Assembly (NCBI GenBank): GCA_011049795.1
Contig: DRHD01000045.1
Span: 1 to 46,971, forward strand
DNA: 46,971 nt
Source: Porticoccus sp.
GTDB lineage: Bacteria > Pseudomonadota > Gammaproteobacteria > Pseudomonadales > Porticoccaceae
Direction of reading: 5' to 3'
The translations under genes were made by a program, and so were the position numbers. Shown piece by piece: positions 1-7,674 of the stretch (position 1 is the first letter of the stretch; every line of letters begins with the position of its first letter). Below the pieces are notes generated by a model that saw nothing but the letters and a program-made list of their open reading frames with translations, was not told the DNA's origin and ran no database searches.

Positions 1-1
1 A

Positions 2-865
2 GTCAATGCCCTGGCACAGGTTGACCATGTGGTCGGGGGGGCTACATCTACGGCCGCATTAATTGGCGTGATAGATACACTGTTAACCAAGCGTGGTGGT
101 TACCTCAGTAATGATATTGCACCCCCCGGAATCTGGCTCGATAACCTGCCCAACTGGGAGTATGGGGTCATTATTCAGGTAAGAGACTTTAGTAAGGCAA
201 TGCGGGAAGCGTTTAGTCGCTCCCAGTCTCAATCTGTAGAGGATACGGACTTAGCGCTGGCGGAATCACGGTTCAATTTTGATCATAATAGTTGGATGCT
301 CCCTGCCTCTGAATCAGAATACAGGGAGGGTGCTGAATATCTCAAGAGCTATCTCATACGGCTGGTGGATGAAGATGAATACAACGCTCAGTTTTATGCC
401 CGTGCAGATAACTTGCGTTACTGGCTGGGCACATTAGAAACTAGGCTGGGTAGCCTGTCGCAACGGTTGAGTGCCAGTGTCGGTCAGCGTCGGATTAATA
501 CAGATTTGGCCGGTGATAGTGCAGGAAGGCAGTCTACGGGTACGCCAGATGAAGTTGAGGTAAAGACTCCCTGGCTGGAAATTGATGATGTCTTTTATGA
601 GGCCCGGGGTAGTACCTGGGCAATGGTTCAGCTTCTTAAAGCAGTTGAAGTGGATTTTGATCAGGTGCTGGAGAAGAAAAATGCTCGGGCTAGCTTGCAG
701 CAAATTATTCGCGAGTTGGAGGCAACACAGGAGGAAATCTACGGCCCAGTGCTTAATGGCAGTGGGTTTGGTTTTCTGGCGAATCACTCTTTAGTGATGG
801 CCTCCTACATTAGTCGTGCTAATGCCGCACTGATAAATATGCGTGAGCTTTTGGAGCGGGGTTAG
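2..865 (+). CDS. DUF2333 family protein, 5' end outside the window
   Basis: The reading frame is open to the first base of the window, so the true start lies upstream; 287 codons are visible. The sequence matches my recollection of the DUF2333 family, uncharacterised proteins of about 350 residues in Pseudomonas and relatives. The family-like stretch TLLTKRGGYLSND lies near the window start, and a WLEIDDVFYEARG segment followed by a helical C-terminus ends at MRELLERG. The N-terminal part, where a membrane anchor would be expected, is not visible. The next gene is 147 bases downstream on the same strand, and the gap holds inverted repeats. No function is established for the family. Family assignment rests on pattern recognition only. 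Confidence 0.75.
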   Translation, partial: VNALAQVDHVVGGATSTAALIGVIDTLLTKRGGYLSNDIAPPGIWLDNLPNWEYGVIIQVRDFSKAMREAFSRSQSQSVEDTDLALAESRFNFDHNSWMLPASESEYREGAEYLKSYLIRLVDEDEYNAQFYARADNLRYWLGTLETRLGSLSQRLSASVGQRRINTDLAGDSAGRQSTGTPDEVEVKTPWLEIDDVFYEARGSTWAMVQLLKAVEVDFDQVLEKKNARASLQQIIRELEATQEEIYGPVLNGSGFGFLANHSLVMASYISRANAALINMRELLERG

Positions 866-922
866 AGACTGTACGGCCAAGATTGAAGCTTTTTCGTTAA
901 ATTTCTCACAAACTAGGTTGAA

Positions 923-959
923 GTTCAGTAGATAAGAAGGAAGGCAGTTTATACTGAAC
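923..959. repeat. 8-bp inverted repeat upstream of the GGDEF/EAL gene
   Basis: GTTCAGTA (923-930) and its exact reverse complement TACTGAAC (952-959) are separated by 21 bases. They lie in the leader of the c-di-GMP gene. It could be an operator half-site pair or an RNA hairpin; the sequence alone does not decide. Confidence 0.35.
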
Positions 960-970
960 CGATAGACTTT

Positions 971-986
971 AAGCCCAGTTGGGTTT
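971..986 (+). terminator. Possible weak terminator after the DUF2333 gene
   Basis: AAGCCC (971-976) can pair with GGGTTT (981-986) across an AGTT loop, allowing one G-T pair, and is followed by TATT. The stem is short and the U-tract poor, so it may be only a leader hairpin of the following gene. Confidence 0.25.
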
Positions 987-1012
987 ATTGGCACTAAGAC
1001 GCCAGTGCGTTA

Positions 1013-3592
1013 ATGGAACTGGGCAGGTGGCTTATGAATACTGACATGCACCCCAATTTGCAAACATCTGCTGCTGTCGATGATAGATTGGCGCTGGCTA
1101 TTCTGGATAGCCAGGATTTGGGGGTGATGTTACTGGATGAGCGGCTCAGAGTTCGGTGCTGGAACCAATGGTTGGTCGAGTGGACTGGGTTGGCATCCGA
1201 CGATATTTCTGGGCGGTCATTCGATACTCTTTTTACCAGCTTGGTGGGAACCGATTGTGCCGGCGCGATTGATCTGGCGTTATTTCAAAATAGATTTACT
1301 TGTTGGACCCAGCAAATCGATCCGGATCGCTTGGATTTTATTGAGTCCGTGATGGCTGGTGGCCGTCGTGAGATGCCTTTGCATAGAGTGAGTTTCACGC
1401 CTGTTGAGCTGCCAGATTTAGGCAGTTGCTGCTTAGTACAAATTAGTGAGGCGCCATTTGATCCTATTGCAGCTAAGGCCAGAAGGGAGAGACCGCCGGA
1501 AGCTTTAGTTGACCAAGAGGGTGCGTTTCCTGCGTATCTTGTATCCTCAAATATACCTTTATTGCTGCTTGATAATCATCATCTTATTCTCGATGCCAAT
1601 GAGTCATTACAGACACTCTTTGGCTACAGGCTGGAACAGCTCAAACAGAAACCACTAAGGGTATTGTTGCCTGGTGTTAACGCGGATACCGATCTCAAGA
1701 CAGCCCTTGAGCATGCTGCAGGTGGTGATGATTCTATAAAGACAGCCCTTGAGCATGCTGCAGGTGGAGGTGGTTCTATAGAGGGTGCCACTGCGGTGGG
1801 AGAAGATCTTAGTCTGCGGGCAGAATGTTACCAGTCAGCAGCTAATCCTGAGAACTATGTGGTGGCACTTCGGGATATCTCTCTCCATTCGGTGAATCTT
1901 GAAGCGTTGTTCCACCAGCGAAAATTATTGAGTACTGTCTTCAGTCAGGTGGTAGATGGAATTTTGATGGTCGACAAACACGGCTTTGTTGAACACCTTA
2001 ACCCGATCAGTATGGCGTTGTTGGAGGTAAATGACTCCAAGCCTAACCAGTATATTGATGACCTGATGGTGTTGGTCAATGAGGATGGTGAGGAGGTGGA
2101 ATCCCCTTGCTTGGCAGCCTTGGCCAGGGGAAAGGCGGTCACTGTTGCTGACAATACGATGTTGAAGGTCGGGGGGCAGTCGCTCCTTCAAGTAATGGCA
2201 ACAGCAACACCATTGCGTAACAGGGTTAATGAAATTACGGGCGCAGTACTGGTGTTTCGTTCGGTGAGTGAGGCTCGGAGGGTTTCCACTAGGCTGACCT
2301 GGCAGGCTACCCATGACCCATTGACCGAACTCGGTAATCGACGCCACCTTGAAAATGAAATTCTCAAGTCAATTGATGCGGCCCACCTTAGTGATAGCAC
2401 TCATACGTTGTTATATATCGATCTTTATAATTTTTCAGTGATCAACGATACCTGCGGACATAATGCGGGTGATGAGTTGTTGTGCCAATTTGCTCGTATG
2501 CTTGAAAAGCAGGCAGGCCCAAAAGATGTGGTGGCAAGAATTGGTAACGATGAATTTGCACTGTTACTTAATGATCGCAGTGTGGATGAGAGTCGCGACC
2601 TGGCTGAACAACTGCTTTGGCAGATCAAGGAGTTCAGCTTCCCTTGGGGCGAAAGGCGCTTGAAGGTGGGTGCCAGTATTGGCGCCAAAGTGATTGATCG
2701 AGAGACTACGTCAGAAATTGATGTGTTGGTCGCAGCGGGAACCTCTTGTGCCTCGGCTAAAGAGTCGGGTCGCAACCGTATCCATTTTCAGTATCGCAGT
2801 GTTGAGGTGGCTGAGCGCCAGAGTCTTGCCCAGTGGATACCCATTATTTCTGAGGCGCTGGAGGAAGACCGTTTTGTGCTTTATTGTCAGCCGATCGTGT
2901 TGGTAGGAAGCGGCAGCGATGGTGAGAGCGCCAAGCAGGTTGGGCACTACGAAATACTCGTTAGAATGGTTGATCGTGAAGGCGACATCGTTCCTCCCGG
3001 CAAGTTTATTCCCGCTGCAGAGCATTATGGTTTGGTGGAGGATATTGACCGTTGGGTACTCGATAAAATCTTTACCTATTTGCAGGAGACTCCAGATAGT
3101 GACCAATGTTTTGCGGTGAATTTATCGGGGAATACTGTTTGTGATGAAGATTTGAAGGATTACATTATTAGCAAGTTTGACAGTACCGGTGTCGACCCTG
3201 CACGGCTTCAGTTCGAGGTGACAGAAACGGCGGCTATCAGGCATTTTGATCGGGCCATGGATTTGATTCGTGCACTCAAGGATAAAGGCTGTTCTTTTGC
3301 ACTGGATGACTTTGGTAGCGGGTTGTCTTCACTGGGTTATCTCAAGGAGTTGCCCGTAGACTACTTGAAAATTGATGGTAGCTTTATTCAGAAGATGGAA
3401 TTAAGTGAAGTGGACTATTCCATGGTGAGCACCATCAATCACTTGGGTCATATTATGGGTATTAAGACAATCGCTGAGTGTGTAGAAAACAAGACACAAC
3501 TTTCTATGTTGCAAGAAATTGGCGTGGACTATGCGCAGGGGTTCTTGATAGCTAAACCGATGCCATTGGCCAATCTAAAATCATCCACATAG
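1013..3592 (+). CDS. PAS-PAS-PAS-GGDEF-EAL c-di-GMP phosphodiesterase/sensor
   Basis: An 859-residue cytoplasmic signalling protein with no membrane segment. I see PAS-like domains at about 25-140, 178-290 and 305-425, a GGDEF domain at about 430-595 and an EAL domain at about 610-855. The GGDEF signature reads GNDEF (511-515), and the usual RxxD inhibitory site upstream is absent, so cyclase activity is doubtful. The EAL domain keeps what a phosphodiesterase needs: the EILVR motif (647-651), NLS, TE, DDFGSG, LKID (K786), AECVE and AQGF. The likely role is therefore c-di-GMP hydrolysis, perhaps tuned by GTP bound to the GGDEF domain and by signals on the PAS domains. A 14-residue tandem repeat sits in PAS2 (229-256). 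An alternative start is ATG at 1034. Confidence 0.93.
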   Translation: MELGRWLMNTDMHPNLQTSAAVDDRLALAILDSQDLGVMLLDERLRVRCWNQWLVEWTGLASDDISGRSFDTLFTSLVGTDCAGAIDLALFQNRFTCWTQQIDPDRLDFIESVMAGGRREMPLHRVSFTPVELPDLGSCCLVQISEAPFDPIAAKARRERPPEALVDQEGAFPAYLVSSNIPLLLLDNHHLILDANESLQTLFGYRLEQLKQKPLRVLLPGVNADTDLKTALEHAAGGDDSIKTALEHAAGGGGSIEGATAVGEDLSLRAECYQSAANPENYVVALRDISLHSVNLEALFHQRKLLSTVFSQVVDGILMVDKHGFVEHLNPISMALLEVNDSKPNQYIDDLMVLVNEDGEEVESPCLAALARGKAVTVADNTMLKVGGQSLLQVMATATPLRNRVNEITGAVLVFRSVSEARRVSTRLTWQATHDPLTELGNRRHLENEILKSIDAAHLSDSTHTLLYIDLYNFSVINDTCGHNAGDELLCQFARMLEKQAGPKDVVARIGNDEFALLLNDRSVDESRDLAEQLLWQIKEFSFPWGERRLKVGASIGAKVIDRETTSEIDVLVAAGTSCASAKESGRNRIHFQYRSVEVAERQSLAQWIPIISEALEEDRFVLYCQPIVLVGSGSDGESAKQVGHYEILVRMVDREGDIVPPGKFIPAAEHYGLVEDIDRWVLDKIFTYLQETPDSDQCFAVNLSGNTVCDEDLKDYIISKFDSTGVDPARLQFEVTETAAIRHFDRAMDLIRALKDKGCSFALDDFGSGLSSLGYLKELPVDYLKIDGSFIQKMELSEVDYSMVSTINHLGHIMGIKTIAECVENKTQLSMLQEIGVDYAQGFLIAKPMPLANLKSST
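1697..1780 (+). repeat. 42-bp in-frame tandem duplication within PAS2
   Basis: Bases 1697-1738 and 1739-1780 are two adjacent copies of a 42-base unit, differing at three positions near the end. Each encodes 14 residues, KTALEHAAGGDDSI and KTALEHAAGGGGSI. The near-identity at the DNA level indicates a recent duplication by replication slippage. Confidence 0.95.
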
Positions 3593-3657
3593 TAAGAGCA
3601 GTCCGTTCACGATAGTTGGTTATGGGCGAGGTTCTTGTCTTGTCTGTGTGCATTGGG

Positions 3658-4662
3658 TCATAGAGCCGATGCCAGTGATTGCAAAATTTCCGGGTACTGC
3701 TCAGCGCTGAGCCTAGGACCAAACTGACTCACCACATTGGCCGCGGCCAAGCTGGCAAAATTCCCCGCAGCTTCATAGCTGTAGTTGTGGGTAATGGCAT
3801 AGAGAAAAGCCCCGGCAAACATGTCGCCAGCACCATTGGTGTCTACCGCTGTAACAGGGTGTGGTGGTATGCGGTGAAGGTTATCTCCATCAAAAACCAA
3901 TGCTCCATCACTGCCTAGTGTGATAGCAAAGGCATTAGCTGAGTTCTTGAGTTGTTCTACGGCATTTTCTAGCGTATCACTGTTCGTCCAGCCCAATGCT
4001 TCGGCTTCATTACAGAAGAGTATATCTACGCTGTCCCCCATCATTTCTTCAAGGCCGGCTTTAAAAAAGGTCACCATCCCTGGGTCAGACAAGCTCAGTA
4101 CCGTTTTTACCCCATGCTGTTCGGCAACTTCTCTGGCCCGAATGGCGGCTGCACGACCGGTGTCGGAAGTGACTAGGTAGCCCTCTATATACAGATATTC
4201 AGACTGAGTGATGGCATCCGTGTTTAGGTTATCTATGGAGACAGTCTCGCTGACGCCAAGAAAGGTGTTCATGGAGCGCTCTGCATCCGGGGTGATCAAT
4301 ACCAGACACTTGCCGGTAATACCTTCCACTTGTTCGCCGTTCTGATGAAAACCTACACCGGCTTCAGCTAAGTCATTCAGATAAAAACGACCATTGTCAT
4401 CATCGGCTACTTTGCAGGAATAGAAAGCCTTGCCTCCAAAGCTACTGACAGCGATGATGGTATTTGCTGCTGAGCCGCCGCTGGCACGTCGAGAGGCAAT
4501 AAGATGGTGGTGTAGGTGATCGACTAAGTGGCGGTGGCGCACTTCATCAACCAGGGTCATCAGGCCTTTTTCAACCTGCAGTTGTTTCAGGTCGCCATCG
4601 GTGACTTCAATTTCTGTATCCACCAGCGCTGCGCCGATTCCGTAGACGTGATATTTGGCCAT
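3658..4662 (-). CDS. PfkB-family adenosine kinase-like sugar/nucleoside kinase
   Basis: A 334-residue cytoplasmic kinase of the PfkB (ribokinase) fold, the group usually annotated as adenosine kinase in Pseudomonas relatives. It would phosphorylate adenosine or a related nucleoside or sugar with ATP. Visible features are an N-terminal GIGAALVDTEIEV strand, the GGSAANT substrate-site motif at about 62-68, and the C-terminal PfkB signature DTNGAGDMFAGAF, which carries the catalytic Asp and the anion-hole glycines. Length is typical. The start ATG at 4662 directly precedes the conserved N-terminal strand. The gene is convergent with the c-di-GMP gene and divergent from mrcB; a plausible sigma70 promoter lies at 4698-4725. 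Substrate specificity within PfkB cannot be read from sequence alone. Confidence 0.88.
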   Translation of the reverse strand: MAKYHVYGIGAALVDTEIEVTDGDLKQLQVEKGLMTLVDEVRHRHLVDHLHHHLIASRRASGGSAANTIIAVSSFGGKAFYSCKVADDDNGRFYLNDLAEAGVGFHQNGEQVEGITGKCLVLITPDAERSMNTFLGVSETVSIDNLNTDAITQSEYLYIEGYLVTSDTGRAAAIRAREVAEQHGVKTVLSLSDPGMVTFFKAGLEEMMGDSVDILFCNEAEALGWTNSDTLENAVEQLKNSANAFAITLGSDGALVFDGDNLHRIPPHPVTAVDTNGAGDMFAGAFLYAITHNYSYEAAGNFASLAAANVVSQFGPRLSAEQYPEILQSLASAL

Positions 4663-4697
4663 GAGTAATCATATTTATGGTTATTAATAAGGCGGCT

Positions 4698-4725
4698 ATT
4701 ATCCCCGTGTGGGAGCCTGAGTAAA
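4698..4725 (-). promoter_or_regulatory. Candidate sigma70 promoter for the PfkB kinase
   Basis: On the minus strand, TTTACT (4720-4725) and GATAAT (4698-4703) are separated by 16 bases, with 4/6 and 5/6 matches to consensus. The -10 box lies about 35 bases before the start at 4662. It sits in the divergent region with mrcB. No transcription evidence is available. Confidence 0.4.
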
Positions 4726-4774
4726 GATTTGATGTGACTTGCTACTGGAGTGTGGTGGGGATGAATAACCAAAC

Positions 4775-4780
4775 AGGAGT
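4775..4780 (+). promoter_or_regulatory. Shine-Dalgarno that fixes the TTG start of mrcB
   Basis: AGGAGT lies six bases before a TTG codon at 4787. No ATG in this frame precedes the membrane anchor, so this strong site supports the TTG as the true start. Confidence 0.7.
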
Positions 4781-4786
4781 AACTTC

Positions 4787-7108
4787 TTGGTAAAAGCAAG
4801 GGGTAGAAAGAAAAGGCCGGGTAAGCGCAAAGGCAATTCTCGATGGCGCTGGCTAACAAGACTGTTCTGGTTATCGGTCGTGGTTGGATTGCTATTCCTT
4901 CTTGCGCTTGATGCCGTGGTTTATCAAAAATTTACTGGCAAGAAGTGGTCGTTACCTTCTCATGTTTACAGTCGGACACTTGAACTTTACCAAGGGTTGT
5001 CGCTAAGTCGGGAACAGTTGAAGTGGGAGTTGGATAGTCTGGGCTATAAGCGGGTGGCTGCGGCTAAAACACCGGGGCAGTACAGTGTATCCAGTCGTCG
5101 TGTGGAAATTTTTTCTCGTGGATTTGAGTTCTGGGACGGCAGTGAGCCTGCGAGATTAATGACGTTAACGTTTGCTGGGAATAGTGTATCTGGTCTGGTG
5201 GATGCAAAACGGGTTGAGATGCCATTGGCAAGGCTGGAGCCAATGATCATTGGTGGTATTTATCCCGCGCAGAAGGAAGACAGGGAATTGGTGCAACTGG
5301 GACAATTTCCTCCGGCACTTGTGGAGGCATTGGTGGCGGTGGAAGATCAGGGTTTTTACAGCCATCACGGTGTGTCTTTTAGAGGGATATTCCGTGCATT
5401 TGTGGCCAATGTAAAACAGGGAAGGATAGCTCAGGGTGGCAGTACGCTCACACAGCAACTGGTTAAAAACTTTTATTTGGATCAACAGCGCACGCTGACA
5501 CGAAAAGCACTCGAAGCCATCATGTCTGTGTTGCTGGAAATTCACTTCAGTAAAGATGAAATTCTCGAAACTTATTTTAATGAGGTCTACCTAGGTCAGG
5601 CTGGTGAGCGATCTATTCATGGTTTTGGGCTGGCCAGTCGTCATTATTTTCAGCAACCGGTAGAAGAGTTGGAGTTGCACCAAATAGCGTTATTGGCGGG
5701 GTTGGTTAAGGGTGCCTCGTATTACAACCCCTGGCGTCATGCTGATCGAGCACAGCAGCGACGCGACTTGGTGCTTGATGTGATGGCTCGCCAAGGTGTC
5801 ATCAGCACTGAACAGGCAGCGGCAGCCCAGAAAAAATCGTTGGGTGTGGTGTCCTCTCGTTCTGGAGGTGGGCGTTGGCAATATCCGGCCTATCTGGATT
5901 TAGTTAAGCGTCAGCTTCGCGGGGATTATCAGGCCTCAGACCTAGAGACAGAAGGTTTGCGGGTTTTTACTAACTTTGACCCACAGGTACAGCGCAAGCT
6001 AGAGCGTCGAATGGTCAGCCGAATTGAAAACCTGGAGTCGGGTTACCGTATTACCGCTGGAGACTTGCAGGGTGCAGCGGTGGTCGTCAGGGTGGGAGCA
6101 GGAGAGGTTCTGGCCATCGCTGGTGGTCGTCAGCCTGGGTATGCGGGATTCAATCGTGCACTGGATGCACGGCGACCCATGGGGTCGATAATTAAACCAG
6201 CGGTTTATATGACGGCGCTCGAACAGCCCTCGTTGTATACGCTTTCAAGTCAAATTAACGACACCCCGATCTCGGTGAAATCCGAGAATGGTGAGGTATG
6301 GCAGCCGCGCAATTTTGAGCGTAAGAGCCATGGTCAGATACCACTCTATGAGGGTCTGGGGTACTCCTATAATCAGGCTACGGCTAGGTTGGGGATGGAT
6401 GTGGGGTTGCCCGCTATTATCAACACAGTTAGGCGGTTGGGTTATGAGGGCCGCATGCGGGAACTACCCTCTCTGATGTTGGGTGCTGTGGAGATGTCAC
6501 CACTGGATGTGGCTCAGTTGTATCACACCATTGCGGCCAATGGTTTTTACTCTCCATTGCGTGCGATCAATGCTGTATTTACCGCTGAGAATGCACCTTT
6601 AAAGCGATATCCCTTTGCAGCAGAGCAGCGTTTTGACCCAGCTGTGATGCATTTGATTCACTATGCATTACAGGTGGTGTTGCGTGAGGGTACCGGTAAA
6701 AGTGTCTACAAACGTCTGCCGCAAGATTTGGTGCTAGCCGGTAAAACAGGGACGACGAATGATCAGCGCGATAGCTGGTTTGCTGGCTTTAGTGGCAATT
6801 ATCTCAGTGTTGTCTGGATGGGCAGGGATGATAACGGCAAAACCCCGCTGACCGGAGGCACGGGCGCCTTGCAGTTGTGGACGGATGTTATGTCGGAGCT
6901 TGATAATCGCTCGTTAGTCTTCAATCAGCCGGAGGGTGTCAGCTACCACTGGGTAGAGACAGACACGGGCTTGTTGGGCAGAAAGGGGTGTGCAGGCTCC
7001 CGATATTTGCCGTTTATCGATGGTAGCGAACCCGTTGAGAATGGCCGGTGTATACCAGAGCCTCTGGATAATGTTGTTGACTGGCTAAAGGATAAGTTGG
7101 GATGGTGA
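4787..7108 (+). CDS. mrcB: Penicillin-binding protein 1b, bifunctional peptidoglycan synthase
   Basis: A 773-residue class A PBP that polymerises lipid II and cross-links peptides in the periplasm. After a basic cytoplasmic tail there is one membrane anchor (about 22-47), then a UB2H-like region, and a GT51 glycosyltransferase domain with EDQGFYSHHGV (catalytic Glu186) and GGSTLTQQLVKN. The transpeptidase domain follows, with the nucleophile in SIIK (S467, K470), a YSYNQ motif, and KTGTT at 653-657. All catalytic motifs are intact and the length is usual for PBP1b. The TTG start is supported by AGGAGT six bases upstream. The stop overlaps the start region of the next gene, a TPR lipoprotein, so the two are probably translationally coupled. 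Confidence 0.97.
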   Translation: MVKARGRKKRPGKRKGNSRWRWLTRLFWLSVVVGLLFLLALDAVVYQKFTGKKWSLPSHVYSRTLELYQGLSLSREQLKWELDSLGYKRVAAAKTPGQYSVSSRRVEIFSRGFEFWDGSEPARLMTLTFAGNSVSGLVDAKRVEMPLARLEPMIIGGIYPAQKEDRELVQLGQFPPALVEALVAVEDQGFYSHHGVSFRGIFRAFVANVKQGRIAQGGSTLTQQLVKNFYLDQQRTLTRKALEAIMSVLLEIHFSKDEILETYFNEVYLGQAGERSIHGFGLASRHYFQQPVEELELHQIALLAGLVKGASYYNPWRHADRAQQRRDLVLDVMARQGVISTEQAAAAQKKSLGVVSSRSGGGRWQYPAYLDLVKRQLRGDYQASDLETEGLRVFTNFDPQVQRKLERRMVSRIENLESGYRITAGDLQGAAVVVRVGAGEVLAIAGGRQPGYAGFNRALDARRPMGSIIKPAVYMTALEQPSLYTLSSQINDTPISVKSENGEVWQPRNFERKSHGQIPLYEGLGYSYNQATARLGMDVGLPAIINTVRRLGYEGRMRELPSLMLGAVEMSPLDVAQLYHTIAANGFYSPLRAINAVFTAENAPLKRYPFAAEQRFDPAVMHLIHYALQVVLREGTGKSVYKRLPQDLVLAGKTGTTNDQRDSWFAGFSGNYLSVVWMGRDDNGKTPLTGGTGALQLWTDVMSELDNRSLVFNQPEGVSYHWVETDTGLLGRKGCAGSRYLPFIDGSEPVENGRCIPEPLDNVVDWLKDKLGW

Positions 7109-7110
7109 GA

Positions 7111-7578
7111 ATGAAGTACCCCTTGAGCATTTTGTTGGTACTGTTGTTTGTGACGGGCTGTGCGCCGATGATGGCACCAGTCAGCGGGCCTCCGTCAACT
7201 CCCCCGGCACCGGCCACACCCCCACCTGATGATGAGCAGGGCGATGTACGAGGTGATGTGCCTGGTGATGTAATAGTACCCAGCAGTCCAGCCCCAGAAA
7301 GGGCATCTAACAGCGCGGTGGCTCAGTTGGTGGCGGATGCTTGGGAGTATAATCGGGCCGGGGAATACGACCGATCTAATGCAGTGGTGGAGCGTGCGCT
7401 ACGAATTAATCATACGGAACCAGAAATTTACCTTGTAATGGCCTCTAACTATTTTGCGATGGCCCAGTTGCAACTGGCAGAACAGCTGGCACGGCAGGGG
7501 CTTCCTCTGGCAGGCAGTAATGGTGCGGTAAAGCGCGATTTACAGAGGCTATTAAGTCAAATTATCTCTGCCAAATAA
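7111..7578 (+). CDS. lpoP: TPR lipoprotein, probable PBP1b activator LpoP
   Basis: A 155-residue lipoprotein. The N-terminus is a lipoprotein signal (KYPLSILLVLLFVTGC) with the acylated Cys at residue 17. A proline- and acid-rich linker follows, including a short GDVRGDVPGDV repeat, then a TPR-like helical domain at about 70-150. In Pseudomonas the PBP1b activator LpoP is an outer-membrane lipoprotein with a TPR domain encoded next to the PBP1b gene. The architecture and position here match, so the likely role is stimulating PBP1b from the outer membrane. I chose ATG 7111, just after the mrcB stop; ATG 7102 would overlap mrcB and add MVR. Assignment rests on architecture and context, because TPR sequence by itself is not diagnostic. 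Confidence 0.75.
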   Translation: MKYPLSILLVLLFVTGCAPMMAPVSGPPSTPPAPATPPPDDEQGDVRGDVPGDVIVPSSPAPERASNSAVAQLVADAWEYNRAGEYDRSNAVVERALRINHTEPEIYLVMASNYFAMAQLQLAEQLARQGLPLAGSNGAVKRDLQRLLSQIISAK

Positions 7579-7674
7579 GCGGGTGTTGTGGGCAGTAAAA
7601 TCATGGGCTTGTTTTTCAACCGGTTTCATAACAGTATGATTGGTTCAGTGATAGGAGGCGTATTCTGCGGGTAG

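Noticed and set aside
434..787. A 117-codon minus-strand frame inside the DUF2333 gene
   Set aside because: Shadow frame: the plus strand carries conserved family sequence and the minus-strand translation has no recognisable features.
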